DNA from: Isoperla grammatica
Lineage: Eukaryota > Arthropoda > Insecta > Plecoptera > Perlodidae
Direction of reading: 5' to 3'
NCBI GenBank assembly: GCA_945910005.1
Contig: OX246748.1
Location: 13,579,733 to 13,643,732 of the forward strand
DNA: 64,000 bases
The notes beneath the pieces were generated by a model. That model was not told the origin of the DNA and ran no database searches. It saw nothing but the letters and a program-made list of their open reading frames with translations. The position numbers and the translations under genes are program-made. Numbering within the stretch: position 1 is the stretch's first letter; every line of letters starts with the position of its first letter. Below are positions 52,939-63,221 of the stretch, piece after piece.

Positions 52939-53106
52939 ATGATTATTTGGGCTTAACGTCTCATATTTTTGCAACGAGGCTAATCGAGGCAATGAGTGGG
53001 TGATAGATGAAGATGCAATTGGGGGCTGTTTGGAGGAAAGGGGCAAGTAGGAGGACGGGGTGGAAAATGGGAAGGGCGTGGAAAAGGGAGGGGGGAGGTT
53101 GTGGAC
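52939..53106 (-). mobile_element. SINE-A copy linked to composite repeat 3
   Basis: It shares GATAGATGAAGATGCAATTG and GGGAGGTTGTGGACTGCAT with the SINE before composite copy 1 (37389-37555), so SINE and composite were duplicated together. Confidence 0.8.
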
Positions 53107-53905
53107 TGCATTCGATGAAGACGTTTGCTAACTCCTAGTATTTGCACAGGATAAACAAATTTATCATAAATTGATGAAAAATAAATTAATTTCTACATAC
53201 AAGAAACGAATAGGTTCAATTTTAATAAAAACACAACTGAATGGCAAAGTAAGATAAAAGCGATTAACTCTTATGCTTTACCGGTACTTACATATTCATT
53301 CGGAATTATTAATTGGACACAAGAGATTCATTTTCGGAAAACACTCGGACAACATTCACCAAATACAGAAGTCTTTTTTAATTTTTGAATTTATTGGTCT
53401 GCCAGTATACCCGTGACTAACTGTAAGCCACGTCGACATCCTGTCCCGTGGTGGAACAAGCAATGCGCAATTGCGATAAAAGCCAAAAAATACTTGCTAC
53501 TTGGAAATACTTCGAAGCAAGAGAGCTCAGGCAAGACACATTGTAAAGCACAGTAAGAAGCGTTCCTGGAGAGAGTATGTGTCTACAATTAATCACTAAG
53601 TCAGCAGTAGAAAAAGTGACTCCACCAAGAGAATTATTATTATTATTACTATTTGTATTATTATTGTTCCTGATTTATATTTGTATTTATAATAGCATTT
53701 ATCATGTTTTATGATGTATCACCAATGTCTTTGTGTTTTTGTGTCTTCTGTATGACATATTATTTCATACCTTATTTCTGTTCTTTTCCGGCTAGAGTTT
53801 AGTGGACAAATGATGGAATAATGTATTATGCATGTAAATCTAATAAGAGGCATTAAACAAATATTTGTTATTGATGATATTTGGTTTTGAACGACGTGAT
53901 TGATT
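53107..53905 (+). repeat. Composite repeat, copy 3
   Basis: The same three modules as 38752-39515: RT C-terminal remnant (53107-53380), ORF2 linker module with GTAAGCCACGTCGACATCCT (53395-53640), and tail module (53640-53890). Frames are broken in all. Confidence 0.75.
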
Positions 53906-53913
53906 GATATTTG

Positions 53914-53996
53914 AATTTTGAATTTATTGGGTTTAAGGGCGCTTCAACCAGTAAGGTCATTTTGCGCCACCAAGATGGTGTTTTGCAAGCTAAGTG
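53914..53996 (-). mobile_element. LINE 3'-UTR stub
   Basis: GAATTTTGAATTTATTGGG to GCAAGCTAAGT, with a SINE-B tail directly after. Confidence 0.85.
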
Positions 53997-54480
53997 ATTT
54001 GATTATTTGGGCTTAACGTCTCATATTTTTGCAACAATGGCTAATCGAGACGATGAGCGGGTGAGAATGAAGATGAGAAAGATGACGATAAAGAATAAAG
54101 CGACGATATGATATTTGGGCTTAAATTCTCATATATTTGCAACGTAGCTAATCGAGACAATGATTGATATTTGGGCTTAACGTCTCATATTTTTGCAACG
54201 AGGCTAATCGAGACAATGAGTGGGTGATATATGAAGATGAAAATGAGGGTTGTTTGGAGGAAAGGGGCAAGTAGGTGAGTGGGTGATATATGAAGAAGAT
54301 GGGGGATTTGAGTGGTAAAGGGCCAGTGGGAGGGCGGGGAGGAAAGGGGAAAATGGAGGAAAAAGGAGTGGGGAGGTTGTGGACTGCATTTTGTCTGACT
54401 TTGGAGGAAAGAGGCAGGTGGTGGGAGTCCTGGGAGGAAAGGTGGAAGGGGGTGAAAAAGGGAAAGGGGAGGAGAAGGGA
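53997..54480 (-). mobile_element. SINE-A/B truncated cluster
   Basis: SINE-B tail/body (53997-54100), SINE tails (54105-54165), and a SINE-A (54166-54400) with an internal repeat of the GTGAGTGGGTGATATATGAA segment, then a purine tract repeat to 54480. Confidence 0.68.
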
Positions 54481-54900
54481 GATATGCTATGATATCGAAC
54501 GCTGATACTCGTCGGCGTTTCACCCTCAACGTCACCGCGCCCGTGGTAATGTTACCGCGGCCTTGCGTGACGTCACTGCCTAAAACCACAACCGCCGGAT
54601 GTTTGTGATTGAATTATGTAAATGTATTCAGCGACGACGTAATGGGACGTCCGCAATAGAAACATAATATTCAAGGGAAGTAGTTTGCTTTTATGGCGCC
54701 TCGGCTTCACCCCGCGCGCGTCGTTCGGCTGAGCTTTGTCGCCTGTGAGATGGCCGGTGGGGAAATAGGATGGGAATTGATGTAAGATTTTAAACTCTGT
54801 GTTCATTCTTCGTGATTATCTGGAGTTTAACGACGTACACGACAACTATGATCAATGACGTCTGGCGGTGTTTGGAAGAAATGGACAAGGGACAAATAGG
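54481..54900. other. Unassigned; CRE and third-family trace
   Basis: TGACGTCA at 54568-54575 and GTTTAACGACGTACACGACA near 54826. No gene recognised. Confidence 0.4.
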
Positions 54901-55054
54901 ACTTAATAGGAAGGACGTGAACTGCATTTCTCCTCCTCGACCTGTCCGGCTAGGGTGGCCCTACCAGAAGCATACGCTTCCGCCAGCATAGCTCTAGGAA
55001 TGATCAAAGCACACAAACCTACCCACCACGATAAGGTAGCAGTCCCTGGGCAGG
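54901..55054 (-). mobile_element. SINE-A 5' half only
   Basis: Only the head (GACTGCATTTCTCC to CCCTGGGCAGG) is present, with no body or tail. Confidence 0.8.
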
Positions 55055-55067
55055 ATTTGGGCTTAAC

Positions 55068-55502
55068 GGCTGCCCAGCGTGGGACCCAACATCTATATGC
55101 AACAAGATGAAGTTGGAGCGTGTCCAAAGTAGAGCTACACGCTTTATTGCTGCTAGGTCGCAATTTACCAATCATAGTGCTACGGCAAGACGTGCATCAT
55201 TGAAGATTCCATCTCTGGAAACATTCAGGAAAAAAGTAGAGCTACAATTTTTGTGGGGCATGTTGAATGGTAGGACAAACCTGGACCCATATGTAAGACT
55301 GCAAGCCTGTAATCGTAGTGCCCAATTTGGTAGGGGTCTATTGTTCAGGCCACCTTTTGCCAGAACAGCAGCCTACCAGAAAGGGTTCTATTATAGGGCT
55401 TGTCAATCGTGGAATTCTCTTCCACTGAAGATCAGGATGGCACGCTCATTAGATGTCTTCAAAGCGTCTTTAACGGAGCATTTTTTAAACATTGTTTTGT
55501 AA
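55068..55502 (+). pseudogene. CR1/L2-like LINE: C-terminal end of the ORF2 protein
   Basis: Plus-strand frame from about 55068 to the stop at 55500-55502. The landmarks AWDP, then KLERVQSRATRFI, SLETFRKKVELQF, PYV, and SWNSLPLKIRMARSLDVFK then L are the conserved post-RT tail of CR1/L2/Rex-type non-LTR elements. Length about 145 codons, frame intact, RT core absent (5'-truncated). It is unrelated to the RNase H LINE and, unlike it, runs on the plus strand. Confidence 0.82.
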
Positions 55503-55776
55503 ATTTTTTTTTTTTTTTTATTCTTTTTTACTTCATTTTTAACAGTTCTGTCTTATAATTATGTTTTCATTCATATTATGTTTTCATGTTTTTTGTTTTG
55601 TATTTTGTATTTTGTATTTTGTATTATGTTCATTTATATATTTAGATTTTAAGTTATTTTAGTATGGGTTGGCAGTCACTCTTGTGTGTTTGGAGCTGTG
55701 CTCTTTTCTGCCAACCCCTATTCAATTCACTTTTGTAATGAATACAAATAATTAATAAATAAATAAATAAATAAAT
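55503..55776 (+). mobile_element. 3' UTR and (AAAT)n tail of the CR1/L2-like LINE
   Basis: T-run after the stop, ATTTTGT repeats (55597-55625), a GGTTGGCAGTCACTC / CTGCCAACCCC pair that can form a stem, and an (ATAA)n tail at about 55752-55776, as expected for a 3'-microsatellite tail. Confidence 0.75.
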
Positions 55777-56005
55777 ATTTTTGCAACTTTGATTATCGAG
55801 ACGATAAGTGCGTGAAATGTGTAGATAAAATAGGGGCTGTTTGGGTTGGTTGCAGATGGGGGTTGATTGGATTGATTGATATTTGGGCTTAACGTCTCAC
55901 ATTTTTGCAACGAGGCTAATCGAGACAATGAGTGGGTGATATATGAAGATGAAATATGGGGCTGTTTGGAGGAAAGGGGCAAGTAGGAGGGAGCGTGAGG
56001 AAAAA
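55777..56005 (-). mobile_element. SINE-A, truncated copies
   Basis: A body piece (55777-55865) without tail, then 55869-56005 truncated in the purine tract. Confidence 0.75.
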
Positions 56006-56495
56006 ATTAGATTTTGGTCTATTACTTGTTATTGTACGACGTACTCGACTGGTAGCTCATACGAGACGCTTGCAGTGCCGGGTATGATGAATGCCACGTA
56101 GTTAATTTGAATGTTGCGCTAACAAATTCGTTTAGTTTGCCTATGAAAGGTTAACGACGGGATGCATAAGAACACTGTGTTGATAGTGGTAGGAGGATTG
56201 AGTGCAGGAAACAGTGCGCACACAAACAAATGAGGTTTACGACGGTCGTCAACATTTCATGGCCGCATTTAGAACCTCTCGGCTCGTTTACGACTGCTTT
56301 TAATAAATTGTCTTTATGGTCATTTGATTTCAAGGTCGTTCGGGGGTTATTTAAAACTTTATGGGTTTTAGTTTTACAACCAAACAATGGAACTTGGCCA
56401 AGTAATGTTGAGCGAATGAATACAAAGATCTTGTGACAGTAATATAACTGTGCTTGCGACCCCAATCAGAAACAACACATAATAGTAACAGCTTG
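56006..56495. other. Unassigned sequence
   Basis: A possible third-family trace at 56033-56060. The 68- and 104-codon frames have no recognisable domain. Confidence 0.4.
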
Positions 56496-56497
56496 TG

Positions 56498-57004
56498 AGA
56501 TTGATTGATTGATATTTGGGCTTAACGTCTCATATTTTTGCAACTAGACTAATCGAGACGATGAGTGGGTGAAATATGAAGATGAAATTGGGGGCTCTTT
56601 GGAGGAAAGGGGCAAGTAGGAGGGAGGGGAAGAAAGAGGAAGGGGGAGGATAAGGAGTGGGGAGGGTGTGGCCTGCATTTTGTCTGACTTGATTGATTGA
56701 TTGATATTTGGGCTTAACGTCTTATATTTTTCCAACTTGGCTAATCGAGACGATGAGTGGGTGATATATGAAGATGAAATAGGGGGCATTTTGGTGGAAA
56801 GGGGCAAGTAGGAGGGCGGGGTGGAAAGGGGAAGGGGGAGGAAAGGGGATTGGGGTGTGGACTGCACTTTGTCTGACTTCTCCCCCTTGACCAGTCCGGC
56901 TAGGGTGGCCCTACCAGAAGCATACGCTTCCGCCGACATAGCTCTCGGTATCAGCAAAGCACACAATACTGCCCACCGCGATAAGGTAGCAGTCCCTGGG
57001 CAGG
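56498..57004 (-). mobile_element. SINE-A, one truncated and one near-complete copy
   Basis: 56498-56690 ends at TTTTGTCTGACTT. 56691-57004 is complete to CCCTGGGCAGG. Confidence 0.87.
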
Positions 57005-57540
57005 TTCTTATATTTTTGCAACTTGGCTTATCGAGATATGATTATGAAGATGCTGTTAGGTGAAAAGGGGGGAAGAGGAGTCAATGTTCTGTGACAGCTT
57101 TGGCAACACTGTAGGATGGACAGGTGAACGAAAGGTTAAAACTTAAAAGACACGATGCAGCAATATCTCGCCAAGTCAATCACCTCGTTCTGAACGTCAG
57201 CACAATCTTCTCGCCTGTTCCGCTTCAACGAGCAAGATGGCCGGGAGTTTAATTAGACAATTTACCCGGGTAATTTATCAATATGACCTTTGTTTCGTAA
57301 CCAAATCGATATCGAAGGAGCTTCTGTAGAATTTAATTAGCATTTCTTGTTTCCGTTAATCTAATGTTGTCACAACCGCCTTCTCGGAAAGCACATTAGT
57401 TTAGTTGAAGTGAGCGAGAGGGAGAGAGAGAGAGGGAGAGAGAGAGAGAGAGGGAGAGAGAGAGAGAGAGGGAGAGAGGGAGAGGGAGAGAGGGAGAGAG
57501 AGAGGGAGAGAGGGAGAGAGAGAGAGAGAGAGAGAGAATG
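57005..57540. other. Unassigned, ending in (GA)n microsatellite
   Basis: GAGAGG/GAGA tract at 57414-57537 and a SINE stub at 57008-57030. No gene recognised. Confidence 0.5.
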
Positions 57541-57735
57541 ATTGGTTGATTGATTTATATTTGGCCTTTACGTCTCTTACTTTTGCAACTAGACTAATCG
57601 AGACGATGAGTGGGTGAAATATAAGTATAAACAGGGGATGTTTGGAGGAAAGGGGCAAGTCGGAGGGCGGGGTGGTTAGGGGAAGGGGGAGGAAAAGGGA
57701 GGGGGGAGGATGTTGACTGCATTTCGTCTGACTTG
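57541..57735 (-). mobile_element. SINE-A, 5'-truncated copy
   Basis: Tail TTGATTGATTTATATTTGGC, body, ending at CATTTCGTCTGACTT. Confidence 0.8.
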
Positions 57736-57844
57736 TGTAGTGTTGATGGCCTATGACGTCCGGTGTACTTTCATGACGAAGATTAATTTAGCGTAATAGC
57801 GTGATGTATTAAAATGAATTAATAGTTTTTTTCCTTTGTTGCAG

Positions 57845-57880
57845 GTAAGGACACCTTCGAACTAAATGACAGTGCGGAAG
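57845..57880 (+). CDS. Possible 36-bp internal exon
   Basis: A strong acceptor (TTTTTTTCCTTTGTTGCAG) and donor (GTAGGT) bracket 36 bp with one open frame (KDTFELNDSAE), phase 1 to 1. Phase and acidic character resemble the 9291-9350 exon. Such a short exon can arise by chance. Confidence 0.3.
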
Positions 57881-57906
57881 GTAGGTTAGACTCTCGTTGT
57901 ACCGAT

Positions 57907-58195
57907 TTATTGATTGATTGATTTGATTGATAGATATTAGGGCTTAACGTCCCATATTTTTTAAACCTGGCTAATCGAGACGATGAGTTGGTTAATATGA
58001 AGAGGATGATGATGATTTTTGGGCTTAACGTCTTATATCTTTGCAACTTGGCTAATCGAGACGATGAGTGGGTGAAATATGAAGATGAAATAGGGGGCTG
58101 TTTGGTGGAAAGGGGCAAGTAGGAGGGCGGGGAGGTGAGGGGAAGGGGGAGGAAAGGGGAAATGGTACGATGTGGACTGCATTTCGTCTGTAGCA
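57907..58195 (-). mobile_element. SINE-A, two truncated copies
   Basis: 57907-58005 stub and 58010-58195 to GACTGCATTTCGTCTG. Confidence 0.78.
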
Positions 58196-58400
58196 GTCTG
58201 TAGGTAGGCTTGATATTTATAAAATAAAGCATTTATAGTTTTAAAAAAGTAAATAAAAAGCTAATAAACCAATTATTATGTAATTTAAATTTGTTTGATC
58301 ACAGATAAATAGTTGTTGTACGATATAATATTCAAAGTCACATGACAACGGCACCTTGATGCGGCTCGCATGACAAGCAGAGCTACTCCGGACCCTAGCG
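58196..58400. other. Unassigned sequence
   Basis: It includes a degenerate CGGCTCGCATGACAAGCAGA, possibly a SINE-B 5' end. Confidence 0.35.
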
Positions 58401-58575
58401 ATGATTGATTATTTGGGCTTAATGATTGATATTTGGGCTTAACGTCTTATATTTTTGCAGCTTGGCTAATCAAGACGATGAGTGGGTGATAATGAAGATG
58501 AAATAGGGGGCTATTTGGAGGAAAGGGGCAAGTAGGAGGGCGCGTGAGGAAAGGGGAAGGCTAAGAGGAGGATAC
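58401..58575 (-). mobile_element. SINE-A, truncated copy with duplicated tail
   Basis: Two tails (58401-58425 and 58426 onwards), body to GGAAAGGGGAAGG. Confidence 0.78.
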
Positions 58576-58920
58576 ACTGTCTTATCAGATTCGCAAAGAA
58601 TGTCCGACTGTCCTGGCTGTTATTTCCATGTAGACCCCCCCACCACCACCCCATTCCATCAACCCGTGTCCAGTCCCTGTCCCTGTCTCCACCCCCTCCC
58701 GTTAATCGCAACTCCGACAGCCGTGAAACACAATTTTACGGCTGACCACTTTCGTTTTGCATTAAAATTCGCTGCGTGGTTTTTAAGTGTCGGACCTGTC
58801 TATCGCATTCTGGTCGCACGTTGTTGCGTCATATGAGTTGATGTTCAACTCGATAGCGCACCATTAATAAAGACGCTTTCAATTAATCAATCAATCTCTC
58901 GCTCTCTCTCTTTCTCTCGT

Positions 58921-58974
<54 letters not shown>

Positions 58975-59290
58975 GTTCTCCCTCTCTCCCTCTCTCTCTG
59001 TGTTATCCCCTCTTTACTCTAAGATCGTCCCTCTAAAACCACTTCCAGCAACTCTTAACGTCTTAAAGCCGGAGAAGCACATAAGGGTCGCCTAATGACA
59101 CATCCATACGACTAATGTGTTGGCAAACAGTAAATGTATTCACACGGCCACTAGTCTTTAGCTAAGACTAATGCTGCACTTCTTTATTTCCGCACAGTTT
59201 TGAATGAGAGACATGGCGACGTTCCATATGGGTAGTTAACACAAACACTTGTTATTCTACGTTCGTTAACATTGAATCGTGCATTATTTG
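58576..59290. other. Unassigned, with (CT)n microsatellite
   Basis: CT-rich tract at 58894-58999. No gene recognised. Confidence 0.5.
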
Positions 59291-59294
59291 GTGT

Positions 59295-59490
59295 CCGTGA
59301 TGATATTTGGCCTTGACGTAACATATTTCTGCAACCTGGCTAATCGAGACGATGAGTGGGTGATATACGAAGATGAAAAAACGTGACATGTCCTAATCCG
59401 ATCCATTGCACATATTTTTAATGAGAGTGCATCATTTCGCGGACTCTTACGACTAGCAGAGTGGTGTTGGCCAAATTCTATCCTGTAACT
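59295..59490 (-). mobile_element. SINE-B, diverged copy
   Basis: Tail-like GATATTTGGCCTTGACGTAA, GTGACATGTCCTAATCCGAT body, CGGACTCTTACGACTAGCAG and CCAAATTCTATCCTG, corresponding to the SINE-B 5' end. Confidence 0.6.
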
Positions 59491-59508
59491 TACATAAATA
59501 CGATTAGA

Positions 59509-59820
59509 TTAGATTATTTGGGCTTAACGTCTCATATTTTTGAAACGAGGCTAATCGAGACAATGAGTGGGTGATATGATATATGAAGATGAAATTGGGG
59601 GCTCTTTGGAGGAAAGGGGCAAGTAGGAGGGCGCGTGAGAAAAGGGGAAAGGGGAGGATAGGGGATTGGGGTGTGGACTGCACTTCGTCTGACTTCTCCT
59701 CCTCGACCAGTCCGGCTAGGGTGGCCCTACCAGAAGCATACGCTTCCGCCGGCATAGCTCTCGGTATCAACAAAGCACGCAAACCTGCCCACCACGATAA
59801 GGTGGCAGTCCATGGGCAGG
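59509..59820 (-). mobile_element. SINE-A, near-complete copy
   Basis: Complete to CCATGGGCAGG, with ATATGATATATG duplicated near 59575. Confidence 0.88.
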
Positions 59821-60320
59821 TACATAAATACGAGTTCATGCAAGAATACATTATGTCCGGTGACCCAACCATCTTCTGTCCTTATGTGGCGCTGCTTACT
59901 ATGACGTCACCCATCAGCCAATGGCGCGCCTCCACAAATGAGGGATGGGAAATGGGTCGAGGTCAATCAGATACGGTTGGTCGCCGCACGCAGTGGTTAT
60001 ACAGGTCTACATGTAACACTGGTATTATAATAGAGTAGTGTTTAACCACAGCAGCCTATTCTGCACGTCATGCTATCAAGGAAACACATTTATATGTGTT
60101 ACTCTCGGCGGTTTGTTAAAGCCAATCGTTCCGTTGACAAAGGAACGATTAGGAATGGAATGGTCGGCAGTTAGTCTTCTCGCGTCTTGCGGTTCAGTTA
60201 TTGGCAGCCGCACAAAAGGGAACGCACCCGTCTTCATGGTTGAATAAGAACACATTTATATCGTTCCTTGAGTTTTGCGGAATATTTCTGCACGCTGCTT
60301 TCCAGCAACTTTTCCACGTT
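59821..60320. other. Unassigned sequence
   Basis: TGACGTCA at 59902-59909. The frames at 60038-60247 and 60201-60392 have no recognisable domain. Confidence 0.4.
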
Positions 60321-60322
60321 TT

Positions 60323-60434
60323 GATAGATAGATATTTGGGCTTAACGTCTTATATTTTTGCAACTTGGCTAATCAAGACGATAAGTGGGTGATAATGAAG
60401 ATGAAATTGGGGCTCTTTTTTTTTTTTTTTTTTC
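60323..60434 (-). mobile_element. SINE-A stub ending in T-run
   Basis: Tail and body to GGGGCTC, followed by a T-run at 60416-60433. Confidence 0.75.
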
Positions 60435-60544
60435 GAATTAATTGTTTAATTCACTGCAGGTGTATGTTTTGATTACTCAAATTAGTTTTCAATTTAATTT
60501 TCAGATCCGTTATATATCCAATTACAAAAATATTTTCCAATTGA

Positions 60545-60949
60545 GTTTTGAATTTATTGGAATTTATTGGGTTTAAGGGTGCTTCAACCAGTTAGGTCAT
60601 TTTGCGCCACCAAGATGGTGTTTTGCAAGCTAAATAATAAGGTAACTATTAAAGTAGTAATTATATGTTTTTGTTTATATGAATTTAATTTAAGTTATTT
60701 TATATTTAATATTGGTTGTAATGTATTTTTTAAAATTGTTGGAAAAACTGTGTGCGGACAAGAAATTTTAAAAGTTTATCACAATTCTCGTATGACAAAA
60801 GTTCTTCATACAACGGGGAAAGCTTTAATTGTGTTTTCAACACATCATGTTTGGTACATTCTGACAATATGTGACGCACAGTCAGAGTAACGTCACAAGT
60901 GTCACATTTTGGGACAACTTTTTCTCTAGTGAGGAGAAAGCCATGAGTC
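60545..60949 (-). mobile_element. LINE 3'-end copy
   Basis: 3' UTR and about 70 codons of the ORF2 C-terminus, truncated at GCCATGAGT. Confidence 0.9.
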
Positions 60950-61033
60950 TTTTTTCATCAATATATCAAACCCTTGTTTGAAATTCCTCCATATTGTCGG
61001 ATTTTGCGATGAACCGCCTACATTGGATGTTTT

Positions 61034-61112
61034 GCGTGTGCGTGTGCGTGTGCGTGTGCGTGTGCGTGTGCGTGTGCGTGTGCGTGTGCGTGTGCGTGTG
61101 CGTGTGCGTGTG
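61034..61112. repeat. (GTGTGC)n microsatellite, about 13 units
   Basis: A perfect hexanucleotide array. Flanks to 61357 are unassigned. Confidence 0.95.
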
Positions 61113-61357
61113 CGAGCGAGTGATTACGCTACACGCTAATATACACGGCCCCTGAGAATGAGGATGGCTTTATAAAAATAGCACTACCTCTCTCGCGGGG
61201 AATTGTGGGTAATAAATTTATTTTAGTCGTAAATCTCCAGTGTTGGTGCTTTTGTTCGCGACTTTCTTAACTAAAACACGGAGGAATAAATGAAATGCGC
61301 AACACTCGTGCGTGATTGCGGCGTGATTAAATCACGGCGTTCAATACAGATTGGTTG

Positions 61358-61757
61358 ATTGCTTATTTGGGCTTAACGTCTCATATTTTTGCAACGAGGC
61401 TAATCGAGACAATGAGCGGGTGATAATGAAAATGAGAAAGATGATTTGGGCTTGATTGATTTTGGGCTTTATGTCTTATATTTTTGCAACTTGGCTAATC
61501 AAGACGATGAGTGGTTGATAATGAAGATGAAATTGGGTCTCTTTGGAGGAAAGGGGCAAGTAGGAGGGCACGTGAGGAAAGGGATAAGGGGAGGAAAGGG
61601 GATTGGGGTGTAGACTGCACTTCGTCTGACTTCTCCTCCTCGACCAGTCCGGCTAGGGTGGCCCTACCAGAAGCATACGCTTCCGCCGGCATAGCTCTCG
61701 GGATCATCAAAGCACACAAACCTGCCCACCACGATAAGGTAGCAGTCCATGGGCAGG
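61358..61757 (-). mobile_element. SINE-A, stub and near-complete copy
   Basis: A stub (61358-61445), then a complete copy (61452-61757) to CCATGGGCAGG. A third-family trace TTGTTTAACGACGTACTCGA follows at about 61758. Confidence 0.87.
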
Positions 61758-61824
61758 ATTGTTTAACGACGTACTCGATAACTAAGTCAAAGTGCATCGG
61801 TAGGAGAAGAAATGGAACAAGGGG

Positions 61825-61825
<1 letters not shown>

Positions 61826-61871
<46 letters not shown>

Positions 61872-61955
61872 GATTGATTGATTGACTGATTGATTGATTG
61901 ATTGACTGATTGATTGATTGATTGACGGATTGACTGACTGACTGATTGATTGATT
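61826..61955. repeat. (TTGA)n/(CTGA)n microsatellite
   Basis: Interrupted TTGA repeats with ACTG variants. Probably an expanded SINE tail. Confidence 0.9.
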
Positions 61956-61957
61956 AA

Positions 61958-62375
61958 TACTTGATGATGATATTTGGGCTTAACGTCTCAGATAGATATT
62001 TGGGCTTAACGTCTCATATTTTTGCAACGAGGCTAATCGAGACAATGAGTAGGTGATATATGATTGATTGATTGATATTTGGGCTTAACGTCATATATTT
62101 TTGCAACGAGGCTAATCGAGACAATGAGTGGGTGATAATGGAGATGAAATAGGGGTTCTTTTGAGGAAAGGGGCAAGTTAGGAGGGCGCATAAGAAAAGG
62201 GGAAAGGGAAGGAAAGGGGATTGGGGTGTGAACTGCACTTCGTCTGACTTCTCCTCCTCGACCAGTCCGGCAAGGGTGGCCCTACCAGAAGCATACGCTT
62301 CCGCCGGCATAGCTCTCGGGATCAACAAAGCACGCAAACCTGCCCACCACGATAAGGTAGCAGTCGTTGGACAGG
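61958..62375 (-). mobile_element. SINE-A, stubs and near-complete copy
   Basis: Two stubs (61958-62065), then 62066-62375 complete but with a divergent GTCGTTGGACAGG 5' end. Confidence 0.86.
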
Positions 62376-62415
62376 TATGCATTATCTTACTTATTTTGTC
62401 ATGTGTCTTATGATT

Positions 62416-62854
62416 TATTGATTGATATTTGGGCTTAACGTCTTATATTTTTGCAACTAGGCTAATCAAGACGATGAGTGGGTGAAATGTGAAAATGAAA
62501 TAGAGGCTGTTTGGGGGAAAGGGGCAAGTAGGAGGGTGGGGAGGAAAAGATAGTAGATCGATATTTTGGCTTAACGTCTCATATTTTTGCAACTTGGCTA
62601 ATCGAGACGATGAGTGGGTGAAATATGAAGATGAAATGGGGGATGTTTGGAGGAAAGGGGCAAGTAGGAGGGCGGGGAGGATGGGGGACAGGGGAGGAAA
62701 GGGGATTGGGGTGCGGACTGCACTGACTTCTCCTCCTCGACCAGTCCGGCTAGGGTGGCCCTACCAGAAGCATACGCTTCCGCCGGCATAGCTCTAGGAA
62801 TCATTAAAGCACGCAAACCTGCCCACCACGATAAGGTAGCAGTCCCTAGGCAGG
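62416..62854 (-). mobile_element. SINE-A, one truncated and one near-complete copy
   Basis: 62416-62553 is truncated. 62556-62854 is complete except for a 9-bp deletion at GACTGCACTGACTTC. A short extra purine tract continues to about 62895. Confidence 0.86.
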
Positions 62855-62895
62855 GGAGGAAAAGGGAATTTGGAGGAAAGGGGAAGTGGGAGGAA

Positions 62896-63216
62896 AGGGA
62901 AAGTTGGAGGAATTTGTTTAGTTATAAAGTGGTTGACGTAACAAGAATCCTGAAGAAAAAATGGAGCTTTGTCTCCCACACCAGCTTTAATTATATCTTT
63001 TGCATTGCCTGCTCTACCGGCAGACATCAAAGTTGCATATTACAATCTGAAAGTCCGTCCATATATACCGAATCCGATGCGCTGTTTCAGATGCCAGTTG
63101 TTTGGCCATCCACAGTCTCGTTGCAATAAGAGTGAAGTATGTCCCGACTGCGGTTTGCCAGCACACGAGTCCCCATGTGTGGGGAAGTGTGCTGTGGAAA
63201 CTGCAAGGAAGGTGGG
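62896..63216 (+). pseudogene. LINE ORF1 (gag-like) fragment with CCHC knuckles
   Basis: Plus strand: LFSYKVVDVTRILKKK, then after a +1 shift near 62960 TPALIISFALPALPADIKVA, YYNLKVRPYIPNPMRC, and two zinc knuckles CFRCQLFGHPQSRC and CPDCGLPAHESPC. This is the ORF1 middle and C-terminal region of a Jockey/I-type LINE. It overlaps in content with the pieces at 29.1 and 31.3 kb. It ends at GGAAGGTGGG where a LINE 3' tail begins. Confidence 0.78.
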
Positions 63217-63221
63217 AATTT

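Noticed and set aside
56151..56465. Overlapping 104- and 68-codon frames
   Set aside because: No domain, signal or splice context is visible. Treated as chance frames.
1166..62816. SINE-A frames (AMPAEAYASGRATLAG type) as a protein family
   Set aside because: They occur only inside SINE copies, on both strands, with variable ends and no independent evidence of selection. Kept only as a low-interest finding.
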